Below, one piece after another: positions 32,925-45,284 of a DNA stretch of 64,000 bases; position 1 is the stretch's first letter, and each line of letters opens with the position of its first letter. Source of the DNA: Dryomyza anilis (taxonomy: Eukaryota > Arthropoda > Insecta > Diptera > Dryomyzidae); assembly GCA_951804985.1 (NCBI GenBank), contig OX638130.1, forward strand, positions 114,775,593-114,839,592, given 5' to 3'. Made by a program: the position numbers and the translations under genes. The notes beneath the pieces are model-generated. The model searched no databases. It was given only the letters and a program-made list of their open reading frames with translations, and was not told the origin of the DNA.

Positions 32925-34740
32925 ATTGAAATTCAGAAATTCCATTTGAAATTCAAAAGACATCAGTTGAAATTCAGAATTTCCATTTGAAATTTAAAAG
33001 ACATCACTTGGAATTCAGAAATTCTATATGAAATTCAAAAGACATCAATTGAAATTCAGAAATTCCATTTGAAATTTAAAAGACTTCACTTGGAATTCAG
33101 AAATTCTATATGAAATTCAAAGACATCAATTAAAATTCAGAAATTCCATTTGAAATTCAAAAGACATCAATTTAAATTCAGAAATTTCATTTGAAATTCA
33201 AAAGACATCAGTTGAAATTCAGAATTTCCATTTGAAATTCAAAAGACATCAATTGATATTCAGAAATTCAATTTGAAATTTAAAAGACATCACTTGGAAT
33301 TCAGAAATTCTATATGAAATTCAAAAGACCTCAATTGAAATTCAGAAATTCCATTTGAAATTCAAAAGACATCAATTTAAATTCAGTAATTCAAAAGACA
33401 TCAGTTGAAATTCAGAATTTCCATTTGAAATTCAAAAGGCATCACTTGAAATTCAGAAATTTCATTTGAAATTCAAAAGACATCAATTTAAATTCAGCAA
33501 TTCCATTTGAAATTCAAAAGACATCACTTGAAATTCAGATATTCCATTTGAAATTCAGAAGATATCAATTGATATTCAGAACATTTCATTTGAAATACAG
33601 AAATTTCGATTTGATATTCAGAAAATTTTATTTGGTATTTAGAAAATTTCCATTTGAAATTCAGAAATATCCAATTGAAATTCAGATATATCCATTTGAA
33701 ATTCAGAAAAATTTCCATTTGAAATTCAGAAATATCCATTTGAAATTCAGAAAATTTTCATTTGATATTCAGAATATTTCATTTGAAATCCAGAAGTTTA
33801 CATTTGAAATTCAGAAATTTCCATTTGAAATTCAGACATTTTTAATTGAAATTCAGAAGTTTCCGTTTGAAAGTTAGAAATTTCCATTTGAAATTCAGAA
33901 ATTTTTTTTGAAATTCAGAAATTTTCATTTGAAATTCAGAAATTTCCATTTGAAATTCAGAAATTTCCATTTGAAATTCAGAAATTTCCATTTGAAATTC
34001 AGAAATTTCCATTTGAAATTCAAAAATTTCCATTTGAAATTCAGAAATTTCCATTTGAAATTCAGAAATATCCATTTGAAATTCAGAAAATTTTCATTTG
34101 ATATTCAGAATATTTCATTTGAAATCCAGAAGTTTCCATTTGAAATTCAGAAATTTACATTTGAAATTCAGACATTTTTAATTGAAATTCAGAAGTTTCC
34201 GTTTGAAAGTTAGAAATTTCCATTTGAAATTCAGAAATTTTTATTTGAAATTCAGAAATTTTCATTTGAAATTCAGAAATTTCCATTTGAAATTCAGAAA
34301 TTTCCATTTGAAATTCAGAAATTTCCATTTGAAATTCAGAAATTTCCATTTGAAATTCAAAAATTTCCATTTGAAATTCAGAAATTTCCATTTGAAATTC
34401 AGAAATATCCATTTGAAATTCCGAAAATTTTCATTTGATATTCAGAATATTTCATTTGAAATCCAGAAATTTCCATTTGAAATTCAGAAATTTACATTTG
34501 AAATTCAGACATTTTTAATTGAAATTCAGAAGTTTCCGTTTGAAAGTTAGAAATTTCCATTTGAAATTCAGAAATTTCCATTTGAAATTCAGAAATTTTC
34601 ATTTGAAATTCAGAAATTTCTATTTGAAATTCAGAAATTTCCATTTGAAATTCAAAAATTTCCATTTGAAATTCAGAAATTTCCATTTGAAATTTAAATG
34701 GATATTTCTGAATTTCAAATAAAAATGTCTGAATTTCAAA
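32925..34740. repeat. 21-bp satellite array with 41-bp and ~336-bp higher-order structure
   Basis: Basic unit TTTCCATTTGAAATTCAGAAA (given as 21 bases by position, for example 33945-33965). 32925-33550 is arranged in 41-bp dimers containing CAAAAGACATCA. From 33550 on, blocks of 16 units recur: TTCCGTTTGAAAG occurs at 33861, 34197 and 34534, offsets 336 and 337 bp. At 34690-34740 the unit turns round (AATGGATATTTCTGAATTTC), giving an inverted end. The period is a multiple of three, so long frames appear on both strands; these are not genes. Confidence 0.95.
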
Positions 34741-35234
34741 TGGAAATATGAGGCTGGGTTATTTTATCCACGCCAAAAAAAAAACTCCATCCGATTATTT
34801 TGAATTTTATCCACTTAAAAAAATCCATGATTTTTGAACTTTTTTGAAGATTTCATTCACTGTTATAAAGAAGACATTTAAAATAGATTTTATCAGACAC
34901 TATATGACTAATTTTGTGTATGGACGAAAATGGCTTCCAGATCCAAGACGGTGAATTTTTCCATAAAGTTTCTTTTACCAAAGATTAAGTTCTCGTCGGC
35001 GAAAGGGTGGGAAGGAATAACTTTAAAAACCGATAAATCCAATTGAAATTATGTTATTTATAAAAAATTTAAAAAATCCAATAATATACAATAAAAACCA
35101 AAAAAAATCCGGTGGAGTGGATTTTTTTAAAATCCGGATTTTTTCCAGACCTGTCGGATCAGGCGCCTTTCTTAATACCAATCAACATACGTTATGCAAT
35201 TAATCTATGTTCTGTATTTCAATGATCTAAATAA
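34741..35234. other. AT-rich sequence with no recognisable gene
   Basis: ATTTTATCCACGCC (34750) and repeated AAAATCC/GGATTTTT words near 34770-34830 and 35095-35145 hint at a decayed inverted repeat. No exon. Confidence 0.4.
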
Positions 35235-35490
35235 ATTTGTTTTCTTGTAATCGTGATTTCAGCAGACAAACTGACAAACATACATCTCAAAAATCTATGA
35301 AGGAAATTCTGATCATGAGCAGATCATATTTTTCATGTATATTTCATAATACAACGATCAATTACTCTAGTAAACTGAATAATAGGGAAACGACTCAGTC
35401 GGTGACGCAGTTCAAAAATATTTATACTTCTTTCTGGGTGTTAAAACGAATGACAAAAGTAAATATTCCCTTTTACTTTAATAAAAACTT
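35235..35490 (+). mobile_element. Decayed mini-me-like fragment
   Basis: TTGTAATCGTGATTTCAGCA followed by GACAAACTGACAAACATACA recalls the segment leading into the GTCY microsatellite, and ACTTCTTTCTGGGTGTTAAA ... AAATATTCCCTTTT recalls the element's 3' end. Everything between is heavily diverged. Confidence 0.4.
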
Positions 35491-38400
35491 AAAGTTAAAA
35501 AAAATAATTAATAATGCAAATTATACAAATAAAATTAAAAGAAAACTCACAAAGAAAAACAGATTACATCAAAAATATGCAAAGTTTGAAAGCAAAAATA
35601 TTTTATTTATTAGCAAAAGTTTTTCCCGTCCAAATAGCCATGAAAAAAGCCGCCATAAATTTATGTTGCTCACCAAACGCATTAAACAGTCCAATTGTTT
35701 GGCCGAAATTAGGTCAAGATCTTGGTTCTCGCGCAGTGATTATGTGAATTAATGCTTTAAATTTATGGTGTCTTTTTTTACGCTTATTCTTCACACATTA
35801 GCAGAAACAATAAAAGTAAAAATAAAAATAAAAACGTACAATAAAAGGTAACTGCTTAAAATATGGGTGTGAATAACCATAATAAATGTAAAACCGAAAT
35901 AAGTGACGTAAAGCAACGCAGCTACAATGATACAGTGGGAAAATAGAAGAAATTAAAGCAACAATAAAAATTGTGCATAATTAAAATGTGTTAATTTCGA
36001 CAAATTCGCAAAGACTGTATAACAATTATAAGACTTGATAAATGTTAACAAAGTAAATTTAAACTACAAATTTAATTACAGACATTTTTAGTGATACAGT
36101 TGTAAAGCAAAGAGTTATTATTATAATAAAATTGGTTGTTACTATTATTTTTTAATGATTATTTTAGTTAACAGAATTATATTTGTAATTACAATATGCC
36201 CTTAATCATAAAAAGCGCATTTCATGATTTTGCTTACCATTCAAATGATTCAAATCAACTATATAAATGATTGCTGCAATTATTTAAATTGTTCTGTACA
36301 TAAAGCAACGCATAACTTGTCAACAAAAACACTTTTTATTGCCTGAAACATTTAAATGGTTCTATCGGCCAACACGAAAATTGAAAATAAAAGGTTTAAA
36401 GAAAAATATACAAAATCATTTATAAATGAAAAATAAACAAAATATGCTTAAAATGCAGCAATCATAAAATGATATCTGCAAATATATTCGAAATAGATTC
36501 ATATATTACAATTCAAAAAGGAACCTATTGCTGTCATTAATGTTAAATGTAGTTTTACTATTTTAAATAATTGTGCTAATTATTGTATATCATTGCCTCA
36601 ATTAAAACTACCTTTAAGATATGTTTATGACAATCAACTCTAATTTGTATTGTCTTTAGACAACGAAGAATTGAAATACAAAACCTTTTTTTCCATTTCT
36701 ATAAAAAAAAACTATGCAAAATACCAAACCCAGTTGCTTTTTGCAATATTACTTTACTCGTTAACCAGTTGCCCAGTACTAAGCGAAAGCAAATGAAAAA
36801 CTACTCAATTGTTGGCAGCTTAATAGAACCATTTCCGTTTAAGAAATGAAATACCTACATTTTTTTGTGATATACACCTCACAACTTGTATTCAGTCTGA
36901 AACACTAAAACTTTTCACTATGCTCAACCGTAGTAGTAGTAGTAACAGCAAGGATTACTACATACAGCACAGGAAACGTAGTGAGGATAATCAATTCTCG
37001 GAACTCGTTAGTGTAACTAAATCCACGACTAAAACATCACATCATAATCAATTCTGCTAACGTGCGCTCAATCATTTATCATTTAAAGACGTGTGTGTGT
37101 GTGTGTGTATGTGAAGAGATGAGAGGACAGCCACACCCACCACAAACACCAGGACCACAGATCCAACAGCAGCACCTGACTTGAGAAGTGCGTTTTTACA
37201 CTAAGAAAATTATATAATTTATACAATTTGGTTTTTAATATTTGCTATAAATATAAAAAAACTTTATTGAGTATAAATATGTTTGCAGTAATTAAGCATA
37301 TGCTTGCAGTGAGTAATGATATATATTCAGTATCTGTATTTTTAGAAGATATTGTTTAAAAAGATGTATATTGCCACAAAATACATTATAATTGATTTTT
37401 AAATGTGTACTACAATTAATATAGTGCTCTGCTCATACATATATTTATCGTAAATATAAATATAGTTTCAGTGAGTGTTCATATGCTGCACAATAATAAC
37501 AATTATATCAAATCTTTCGCAAACTTAAATACTAAATGCTAGAAATATCGTTGTAGTAAAAATAAATATAATAAATATAATATTAATAATTGTTAAAAAA
37601 TGATAATAAATATTATGTGGTAAGTATAAATGTAGTTTTAGTGAGTATTAAAATAAAATTTTGCAATAAAATATTGATGTTTTGAAATATATAAAACATA
37701 TTTGCTGCAAGTGTCATTAATCTTCAGTAGTTTAAACTTCAATAGTTTAAACTTTAGTAGTTAACAATATATTTGTAGAATATATAAATAAATAGTATTT
37801 ATTATGATCATTTATATATTTGAAATAAATATAAATATAATAGCAAACATTATTATACAGAGATCATAAATATATTTGTCTTAAGTAGGAATATAGTTTC
37901 AATGAGTATTTTTTTTGGCATCTACTCCAATATAATATTGATGGTTCGAATATATAAAAAATAGTCGCTGCAAGTAATTAAAAATATGTTCGACAAAAAT
38001 AATCATGTTGAACATTAATATATTTGTTCTAAGTTTTAATAATTTATGAATTATTTAAGATTTCTACATTACTTATTGAATAAAAAAGCTGTTTATAATA
38101 ACGTTTATTAGAAACATTGCTATTTTTAAAATGTTAAAATATATGGACAAAACAAATTTTATATTTAGGGAAAACATATTTTTTGTTCTTGGTGTAAAAA
38201 GAGTAAGGCGGCATGCTGTGCAGTTACAGTGCACAGTAGAAAATAAAGCATATGCTGTAGAACTGTTGTCATTAGGCAAATGTACATGTGTCAGCGGTAG
38301 TCGAGACATAGACAAAGTGTCGAAGTTAGATGGCGTTGGCAACACTAGAACCACAATTGCTTGGCAGACGTGTACCATAGTGGTTTGAGACAATTGCTTG

Positions 38401-39224
38401 AAAAGGGTTGCCTTATAGTAACCCAGTGGGAAAAAAAAGAAACGAGAAGAAGGAACTTAATTTAGAAAATAAAAAATCAATAGTCATTTTAAGTATATTA
38501 ATTTCTTGAAATCTTTTTTATTTATTAACAATAGAATTAAGATTTAAGTTACTGGCAACTATATCAGCTTTACAACAGGACCTTTCCACACAAATCTCCT
38601 TCGATTGACTTTGGACGAAACAATTTCGGCACTATGGTCTAAATAGATTGACTGGTCGACGATGTCTTTTGCATTTGTAACACGTTTCAATCCTGATCAA
38701 AGTGTCATTCGTTGCGCCGTTTGAATGTCAGTTGATCGATAACATCGAGAAAAAACACAATCGAAAATTGCCTAAAATACAAGGCAATCGAAAGAAAAAA
38801 TCGTTGCTAATGGTTCCTGGAAATAGAGCACACGATATACAAAGCAGGCGCATAAAAATTGACTGGTCTTTTAATGGTTCAGTGAGGGATTTTCGTGGGT
38901 GGTTTGCATGGACAACATGTAGCAAATGAATCACGCACGAGCCAATCTCGAGGCCATAAATTAGCCAAGAAAGATGACAACAGCCTCATGTCCTTTTAGA
39001 AGGTGGTGAAGCAGGGCGGCGCCAGTTGGCAAGACAAACGGAGCGATACACACTTTAATAGAGCGTATAATGGGTTGGGATTGTATGGAAAAATTTCTTT
39101 AAAAGTTGATTTTTTTCTTAAGATTTAAATTAAATAATTAATGGATATTAATTTTAGAGTAATAAAAGATAACAATTTGTTGAAAAATGTAAGAAGTAAC
39201 ATTAAAATATATTAAAAATGTTAA
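35491..39224. other. Long AT-rich intergenic stretch
   Basis: No convincing exon on either strand. A (GT)n run lies at 37091-37108. 37200-38060 holds diverged repeats of ATATGTTTGCAGTAA / TATAGTTTCAGTGAGT-like phrases about every 90-230 bp. 38180-38440 and 38560-39060 are less AT-rich, with frames up to 106 codons, but no recognisable protein and no consistent splice sites. Confidence 0.4.
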
Positions 39225-40475
39225 CAAAATATTAAAAAATATTGAAAAATATTAAAAAATATTAAAAAATATTAAAAAATATTAAAAAATATTAAAAAAT
39301 ATTAAAAAATATTAAAAAATATTAAAAAATATTAAAAAATATTAAAAAATATTAAAAAATATTAAAAAATATTAAAAAATATTAAAAAATATTAAAAAAT
39401 ATTAAAAAATATTAAAAAATATTAAAAAATATTAAAACATATTAAAAAATATTAAAAAATATTAAAACATATTAAAAAATATTAAAAAATATTAAAAAAT
39501 ATTAAAAAATATTGAAAAATATTAAAAAATATTAAAAAATATTAAAAAATATTAAAAAATATTAAAAAATATTAAAAAATATTAAAAAATATTAAAAAAT
39601 ATTAAAAAATATTAAAAAATATTAAAAAATATTGAAAAATATTAAAAAATATTAAAATATATTAAAAAATATTAAAAACTATTAAAAAATATTAAAAACT
39701 ATTAAAAAAAATATTTAAAAAAAAATTAAAAAATATTAAAAAATATTAAAAAATATTAAAAAAATATTAAAAAATTTAAAAACTAAAAAAATATTAAAAA
39801 ATTTAAAAACTAAAAAATAATAAAAATATTAAAAAATATTAAAAAATATTAAAAAATATTAAAAAATATTAAAAAATATTAAAAAATATTAAAAAATATT
39901 AAAAAATATTAAAAAATATTAAAAAATATTAAAAAATATTAAAAAATATTAAAAAATATTAAAAAATATTAAAAAATATTAAAAAATATTAAAAAATATT
40001 AAAAAATATTAAAAAATATTAAAAAATATTAAAAAATATTAAAAAATATTAAAAAATATTAAAAAATATTAAAAAATATTAAAAAATATTAAAAAATATT
40101 AAAAAATATTAAAAAATATTAAAAAATATTAAAAAATATTAAAAAATATTAAAAAATATTAAAAAATATTAAAAAATATTAAAAAATATTAAAAAATATT
40201 AAAAAATATTAAAAAATATTAAAAAATATTAAAAAATATTAAAAAATATTAAAAAATATTAAAAAATATTAAAATATATTAAAAAATATTAAAAAATATT
40301 AAAAAATATTAAAAAATATTAAAAAATATTAAAAAATATTAAAAAATATTAAAAATTATTAAAAAAATATTAAAAAATATTAAAAAATAATAAAAAATAT
40401 ATTAAAATATATTTAAAGATATTAAAAAATATATTAAAATTTTAAAAAATATTAAAAATTATTAAAAAAAATATA
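39225..40475. repeat. 10-bp satellite array (ATTAAAAAAT)n
   Basis: About 124 nearly perfect copies of ATTAAAAAAT, with one disordered patch at 39700-39830 and a decayed end after 40370. Each unit supplies an A6 tract, so A tracts recur every 10 bp, close to the helical repeat. Confidence 0.97.
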
Positions 40476-41340
40476 TCAAAAATTGCATTTAAAATTTAAA
40501 TCATACAAATAACTTAATTGAAATTATTTTGAATAATCAAAAAAATAACAATTTCCACTTAAATAGTACAATATAAATAAAACAATTAAATGTCACAAAT
40601 GTTTGCTCAAAACAATTAATTAATTGCAATCAACAATTAGAGGTGCAACAGCAAAAAATATTTAATATTTGCAATTAAATTACAGCAAATAAACTGCACC
40701 ATATTTCGTGTAATTAAAAAATCATTAGTTGCATAAATGCTTTTTAAACCAATAAATAGCAAAAACACGCACGATATTTAATGCTGTAATATTTAATGCG
40801 AATTAGTTTTAATAACAAACACTCGAATAATACAAAACAGCAAAATATTTATGCCAACAATTAATATTTGCATAAATTTGGCGCGCATTTAATAAGTCTG
40901 CCATGTAAATTATTAATTTAAATGCAAAATAGTGCCTGGCTGCATTGCTTCAACTAATACTTACTCCATAATGGGTCTCCTACTCCCACCAGCACCAGTT
41001 GTTGCCACAGCAATTTCTCGACTTTTATTAGTGGTTGTAAAATGCATGGCAACCCACAGCATTCAAGGATGCTTGATTAACGTTTTAGTTAGATGCGCGT
41101 CCAGTTGAGGCTAAAATTCATTACCACCCACAGCCACTACCAACCAACAACAGAAGCCAAGCAGCACTAATTTTAGGGAAAACTAAACGCGACCACATTT
41201 GGGCAAAACTGCTTAGCAATTGGCAGCTTTTGCGATGGCTCTATGCAAAGAGATTAGCGTTTGATTGTTTGACAGAAAGAGTTGCCAATGAGCTTAGTTT
41301 AGAGGATGAAGGGTTACCAACAGTACTCAATTTGAGTTTT
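40476..41340. other. Intergenic DNA between two satellites
   Basis: AT-rich at first (TTAATATTTGC and ATTTAATGC words), then a balanced stretch at 40930-41300 with CCACAGCCACTACCAACC. No exon recognised. Confidence 0.4.
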
Positions 41341-42765
41341 TAGTGAATAATTGGAGTTTAAGTAAAAATTTGAATGTTTAGTGAAATTTTGAATTTATAG
41401 CGAAAAAATGAATTTTAGTGAAAATTTTCACTTTTAGTGAAAAATTTAATTTTTAGTGAAAAATTGAATTTTTAGTGAAAAATTGAATTTTTAGTGAAAA
41501 ATTGAATTTTTAGTGAAAATTTTATTTTTTTGCGAAAAATTTAATTCTTAGTGAAAAGTTGAATTTTTAGTGAAAAGTTGAATTTTTAGTGAAAAATTTA
41601 ATTTTTAGTGAAAAATTGAATTTTTAGTGAAAAATAGGATTTTTAGTGAAAAATTGAATTTTTACTGAAAAATTGAATTTTAAGTGAAAAATTGAATTTT
41701 TAGTGAAAAATTGAATTTTTACTGAAAAATTGAATTTTTAGTAAAAAAAAAAATTTTTTTAGTGAAAAATTAAATTTTTATTAAAAAATTGAATTTTTAG
41801 TGAAAAATTTAATTTTTAGTGAAAAATTTAATTTTTAGTGAAAAATTTAATTTTTAGTGAAAAATTTAATTTTTAGTGAAAAATTTAATTTTTAGTGAAA
41901 AATTTAATTTTTAGTGAAAAATTTAATTTTTAGTGAAAAATTTAATTTTTAGTGAAAATTTGATTTTTTAGTGAAAAATTGATTTTTTAGTGAAAAATTG
42001 AATTTTTAGTGAAAATTTGAATTTTTAGTGAAAAATTGAATTTTTACTGAAAATTTTAATTTATAGTAAAAAATTGAATTTTTAGTGAAAATTTAAATTT
42101 TAAGTGAAAATTTGAATTTTTAGTGAAAAATTGAATTTTTAGTGAAAAATTGAATTTTTAGTGAAAAATTGAATTTTTAGTGAAAAATTGAATTTTTAGT
42201 GAAAAATTTAATTTTTAGTGAAAAATTTAATTTTTAGTGAAAAATTGAATTTTTAGTGAAAAATTGAATTTTTAGTGAAAAATTGATTTTTTAGTGAAAA
42301 ATTGAATTTTTAGTGAAAAATTGAATTTTTAGTGAAAAATTGAATTTTTAGTGAAAAATTGAATTTTTAGTGAAAAATTGAATTTTTAGTGAAAAATTGA
42401 ATTTTTAGTGAAAAATTGAATTTTTAGTGAAAAAATTGAATTTTTAGTGAAAAATTGAATTTTTAGTGAAAATTTGAATTTTTTAGTGAAAAATTAATTT
42501 TTTAGTGAAAAATTGAATTTTTTAGTGAAAAATTGAATTTTTAGTGAAAAATTGAATTTTTAGTGAAAAATTGAATTTTTAGTGAAAAATTGAATTTTTA
42601 GTGAAAATTTGAATTTTTAGTGAAAAATTGAATTTTTAGTGAAAATTTGAATTTTTTAGTGAAAATTAGAATTTTTAGTGAAAATTAGAATTTTTAGTGA
42701 AAAATTTAATTTTTAGTGAACATTTGAATTTTTAATACAAAAAATTTAATTTTTAGTGAACTTTT
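41341..42765 (-). repeat. 19-bp satellite array, locus 3 (inverted orientation)
   Basis: About 74 units of TTTTTAGTGAAAAATTGAA, the exact reverse complement of the unit at 11268-13525 and 15485-16152. Variants AATTTAA, GATTTTTT and GAAAATTTGAA show patchy homogenisation. Confidence 0.95.
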
Positions 42766-43499
42766 TGTTTCTGTTGCACAGTGTTAAAATCCGATTGTAT
42801 AAAGACAACGCCAACCGACTAACAGGGCCAACAGACTCTGACTTCGTTCTGTGCGTAAATCATATGCAGGCATTTTAGCCAGTTGTTTAATTTGGAGTGG
42901 AAATGTGTAACACAGACACACACAACAGCAGCCAACAGGCAGCAGGCGATGCAGGATAATTCAATACAATTGCATGTGTATTATATGGAGATATGTGCGC
43001 CTGTCTGTCTATCTGCCTGTTTGTGTGTGTGTGTGATAGACGCACACATTTGCACACTCAACGGGGCAGGCAGGCGGCAACCACAACCAGGCTGCAGCGA
43101 TTTCACATTTTAAGCAGATACGTAAATCGCAAAATTATTGCCGCACAGAAAGTTTTGCATAAAGTCAAAATTATTGGATAGGGTTGAGTAGAGTAGAGAA
43201 TAGAGTAAAGTAGAGTAGAGCTTGAAGTATATATGTGCTTTAGAGTGAGACAGCTAGCTTAGTATGGAGCAAATGTCATCATGCCTTACAACTACATTTC
43301 AATTATGTAAAAATCTAAAAAATAACAAACTAAATAATGTTGGCCTAATTATTTAAATTTAATAGGTAGTAGCCCATTTAGCAAAGCAATGATCTCTTAA
43401 GCTTTAAAGCTCAGTTATTAATAGCAGCCGTTAGAGTTTTAGAGAATGCGGCGGAAGGTTTATTTATGAGTTAAGAGTTAAATATATGAAATAATTATT
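42766..43499. other. Intergenic DNA, partly balanced composition
   Basis: 42780-43110 is less AT-rich, with CTGTCTGTCTATCTGCCTG and a short GTGTGTGTGTGTG run (43021-43036). AGAGTAGAG pentamer-like repeats lie at 43165-43215. No gene seen. Confidence 0.4.
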
Positions 43500-43751
43500 T
43501 AACATTTTTACTATTATTGCAAAGGCTTACTGCTGCCATTCAAATTGTATCTCAGGTGAAGGCAAAATTTTCTTTTCATTGGTTTGTGGCAAAGATTGAA
43601 ATTTGTTCTTGGCTAAACCAAATAAATTTTGCATATAACACAATATTTTCATTAAAATTACAAGAAACATTGCTTAAATTACGTTGCCCACTTTACCCCA
43701 GAAAATGTTTCCCACTTTACCAAAATATCGCAATTTTTTCATAATTTTGCA

Positions 43752-44757
43752 CCGGGTCTGGAACGATAAGTCGAATTTTAAAATATCGAAACTAAAAATA
43801 CTGAAGACAAAAATGTAAAAAATAAAAATACCGAAACCTGAAAATGTCGAAAACAAAAATGTCGAAAACAAAAATGTCGAAAACCAAAATATCGAAAAAA
43901 AAAATGTTAAAAACTAAAATGTTGAAAAACAACATGTCAAAAACTAAAAATGTCGAAATTTAATATGACGAAATCATTTTATGCCGAAAAAATGATGGAA
44001 AGTGTCGAAAAAACTCGAAGATAAAGATATTAAAAGAGAACGAATTCTGATTTTAAGCTACTCTAGGATTCATGCAGATATTTTAAAATATGCTGTCTTC
44101 AAAATACCATCTTGGAATTTAGCTTCAACACTTATAAAAAATCAACAAAAATTTCGATTTTTTTTTAAATAATTTTTTTAAGGACATTCGAAGTTCAGGG
44201 ATAACGACCATCGGTCATATGTTCATGTTAAGCAGAATTTTTTAAAAGATTGTTTTATTAGTTTTAAAACGAAACCTTATTAAAGTTTCTAGCATCAAGG
44301 GATATTTCAATAGGAACCACCATACAATAATTATCATTGACAATTTTTTTAACTTTGGACTGTATCTCTGGAAAAAGTGATATCTTTGGAAATAGTGGTC
44401 GGAAAAAAATGGTGAATGCAGATCCCGATACCCTTTCTCAGTTGCCAAAATATCATTGAAATCGCAGAGAGTGAGTTGCAAATCCTACGAGATTTGGTGT
44501 GGACTTGCTCATATAGGATTTGAAATTTGTATTTAAACATTTTGATATTTCGGCATTTTAATTTTCGACATTTTTTGATCCTACAAAAAAAATGTTTTAT
44601 TTATAGTTTAAAAAATTTGTCGACATTTTCTAGCTTTAAAATATTTTTCGACATTTTGTGATTCGGCCAAATATTGTTTCGGCGTTCTAGGCTTTTATAA
44701 TTTCGACATTTTAAGGTTTCGACATTTTTTTTTCGATATTTCGTACGGATCCCCTTG
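43752..44757. mobile_element. Foldback-like element with inverted minisatellite arms
   Basis: Left arm 43752-44020 consists of units like AAAATGTCGAAAACAAA. The right arm 44525-44757 has the same units inverted (TTTTCGACATTTT). The outermost parts, GCACCGGGTCTGGAACGATA at the left and TACGGATCCCCTTGTACC at the right, are roughly inverted. Arms made of tandem repeats around a unique core are the architecture of foldback transposons. The core (44090-44512) is itself a relic of the GGGCCATTCC family. Confidence 0.5.
44090..44512 (+). mobile_element. Decayed TIR element (GGGCCATTCC family), core of the foldback
   Basis: CAAAATACCATCTTGGAATT, AAGGACATTCGAAGTTCAGG, GTTTCTAGCATCAAGGGATA, TGTATCTCTGGAAAAAGTGA and GAGATTTGGTGTGGA follow the order of the full-length copy 55850-56412. 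Both terminal repeats are decayed or lost. Confidence 0.75.
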
Positions 44758-45013
44758 TACCATATAAAAAATGTTTAATTTTTTGCAAAAATCCATTTGT
44801 ATTTCACAATATTTACAACATCTGATCATTTTAAACATACCCTCTCAATTAAAAAAGACAACCAACAACAAAAGACAACTTTTTGATAGCAAACAAATAG
44901 CACTCTATAAAAACCTTCAAAACATTTTATTTTTCACTTGTTCTCAAATGCAATAAAAATTACAATTTCCCACATTACCCCATATCTCATTTTACTCCAG
45001 GCTCCCCTACTTA

Positions 45014-45284
45014 AATCTTCCACAATTTATTTTCAAATAATTGATTATAATTATTAGGAATACTTTAATATTGACATTTTCTTTGAGGCTCTAGTAAATT
45101 TTTAATCAAAAAATATTTTTTTACAACCCAGTAAACCAAACGATAATTTTACGATATCTTAACGATATCTTTTATAGGCATAAAATGATACGAAAACGAT
45201 AGGGTTTTCAATAAAAACGAAACTATCTAAAATGATATCGTTGTTTTTGTCATTTTAGATATCGAGATGATATCGTCACTATCA
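45014..45284. other. AT-rich DNA with ATATCGT/ACGATAT words
   Basis: 45125-45270 is palindromic around ACGATATC and GATATCGT, perhaps a further small MITE; ends are not defined. Confidence 0.35.

Larger units (their letters stand above)
43500..45013 (-). mobile_element. Relative of the 20275-20612 element, split by a foldback insertion
   Basis: On the minus strand it starts GTAGGGGAGCCTGGAGTAAA at 45010, contains GGGGTAATGTGGGAAATTG, and after the inserted block (43752-44757) shows GGTAAAGTGGGAAACATTTT and GGGGTAAAGTGGGCAACG at 43685-43725. The first and last phrases are shared with 20275-20520. Boundaries on the 43.5-kb side are not defined. Confidence 0.35.

Noticed and set aside
33524..34722. 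Long overlapping open frames on both strands with MEISEFQ / KFRNFHL heptapeptide repeats
   Set aside because: They arise because the satellite period is 21 bp and contains no stop in several frames; no start context, signal or family similarity.
35237..35752. 171-codon plus-strand frame
   Set aside because: Runs through a decayed mini-me fragment and A-rich DNA; Lys/Asn-rich composition reflects base content.
38560..39060. Possible coding exon in a less AT-rich block
   Set aside because: Frames up to 75 codons on both strands, none with a recognisable motif or consistent splice sites.
39225..40475. Centromere or replication-origin call for the AT decamer array
   Set aside because: Only 1.25 kb, flanked by ordinary intergenic DNA; sequence alone gives no support.
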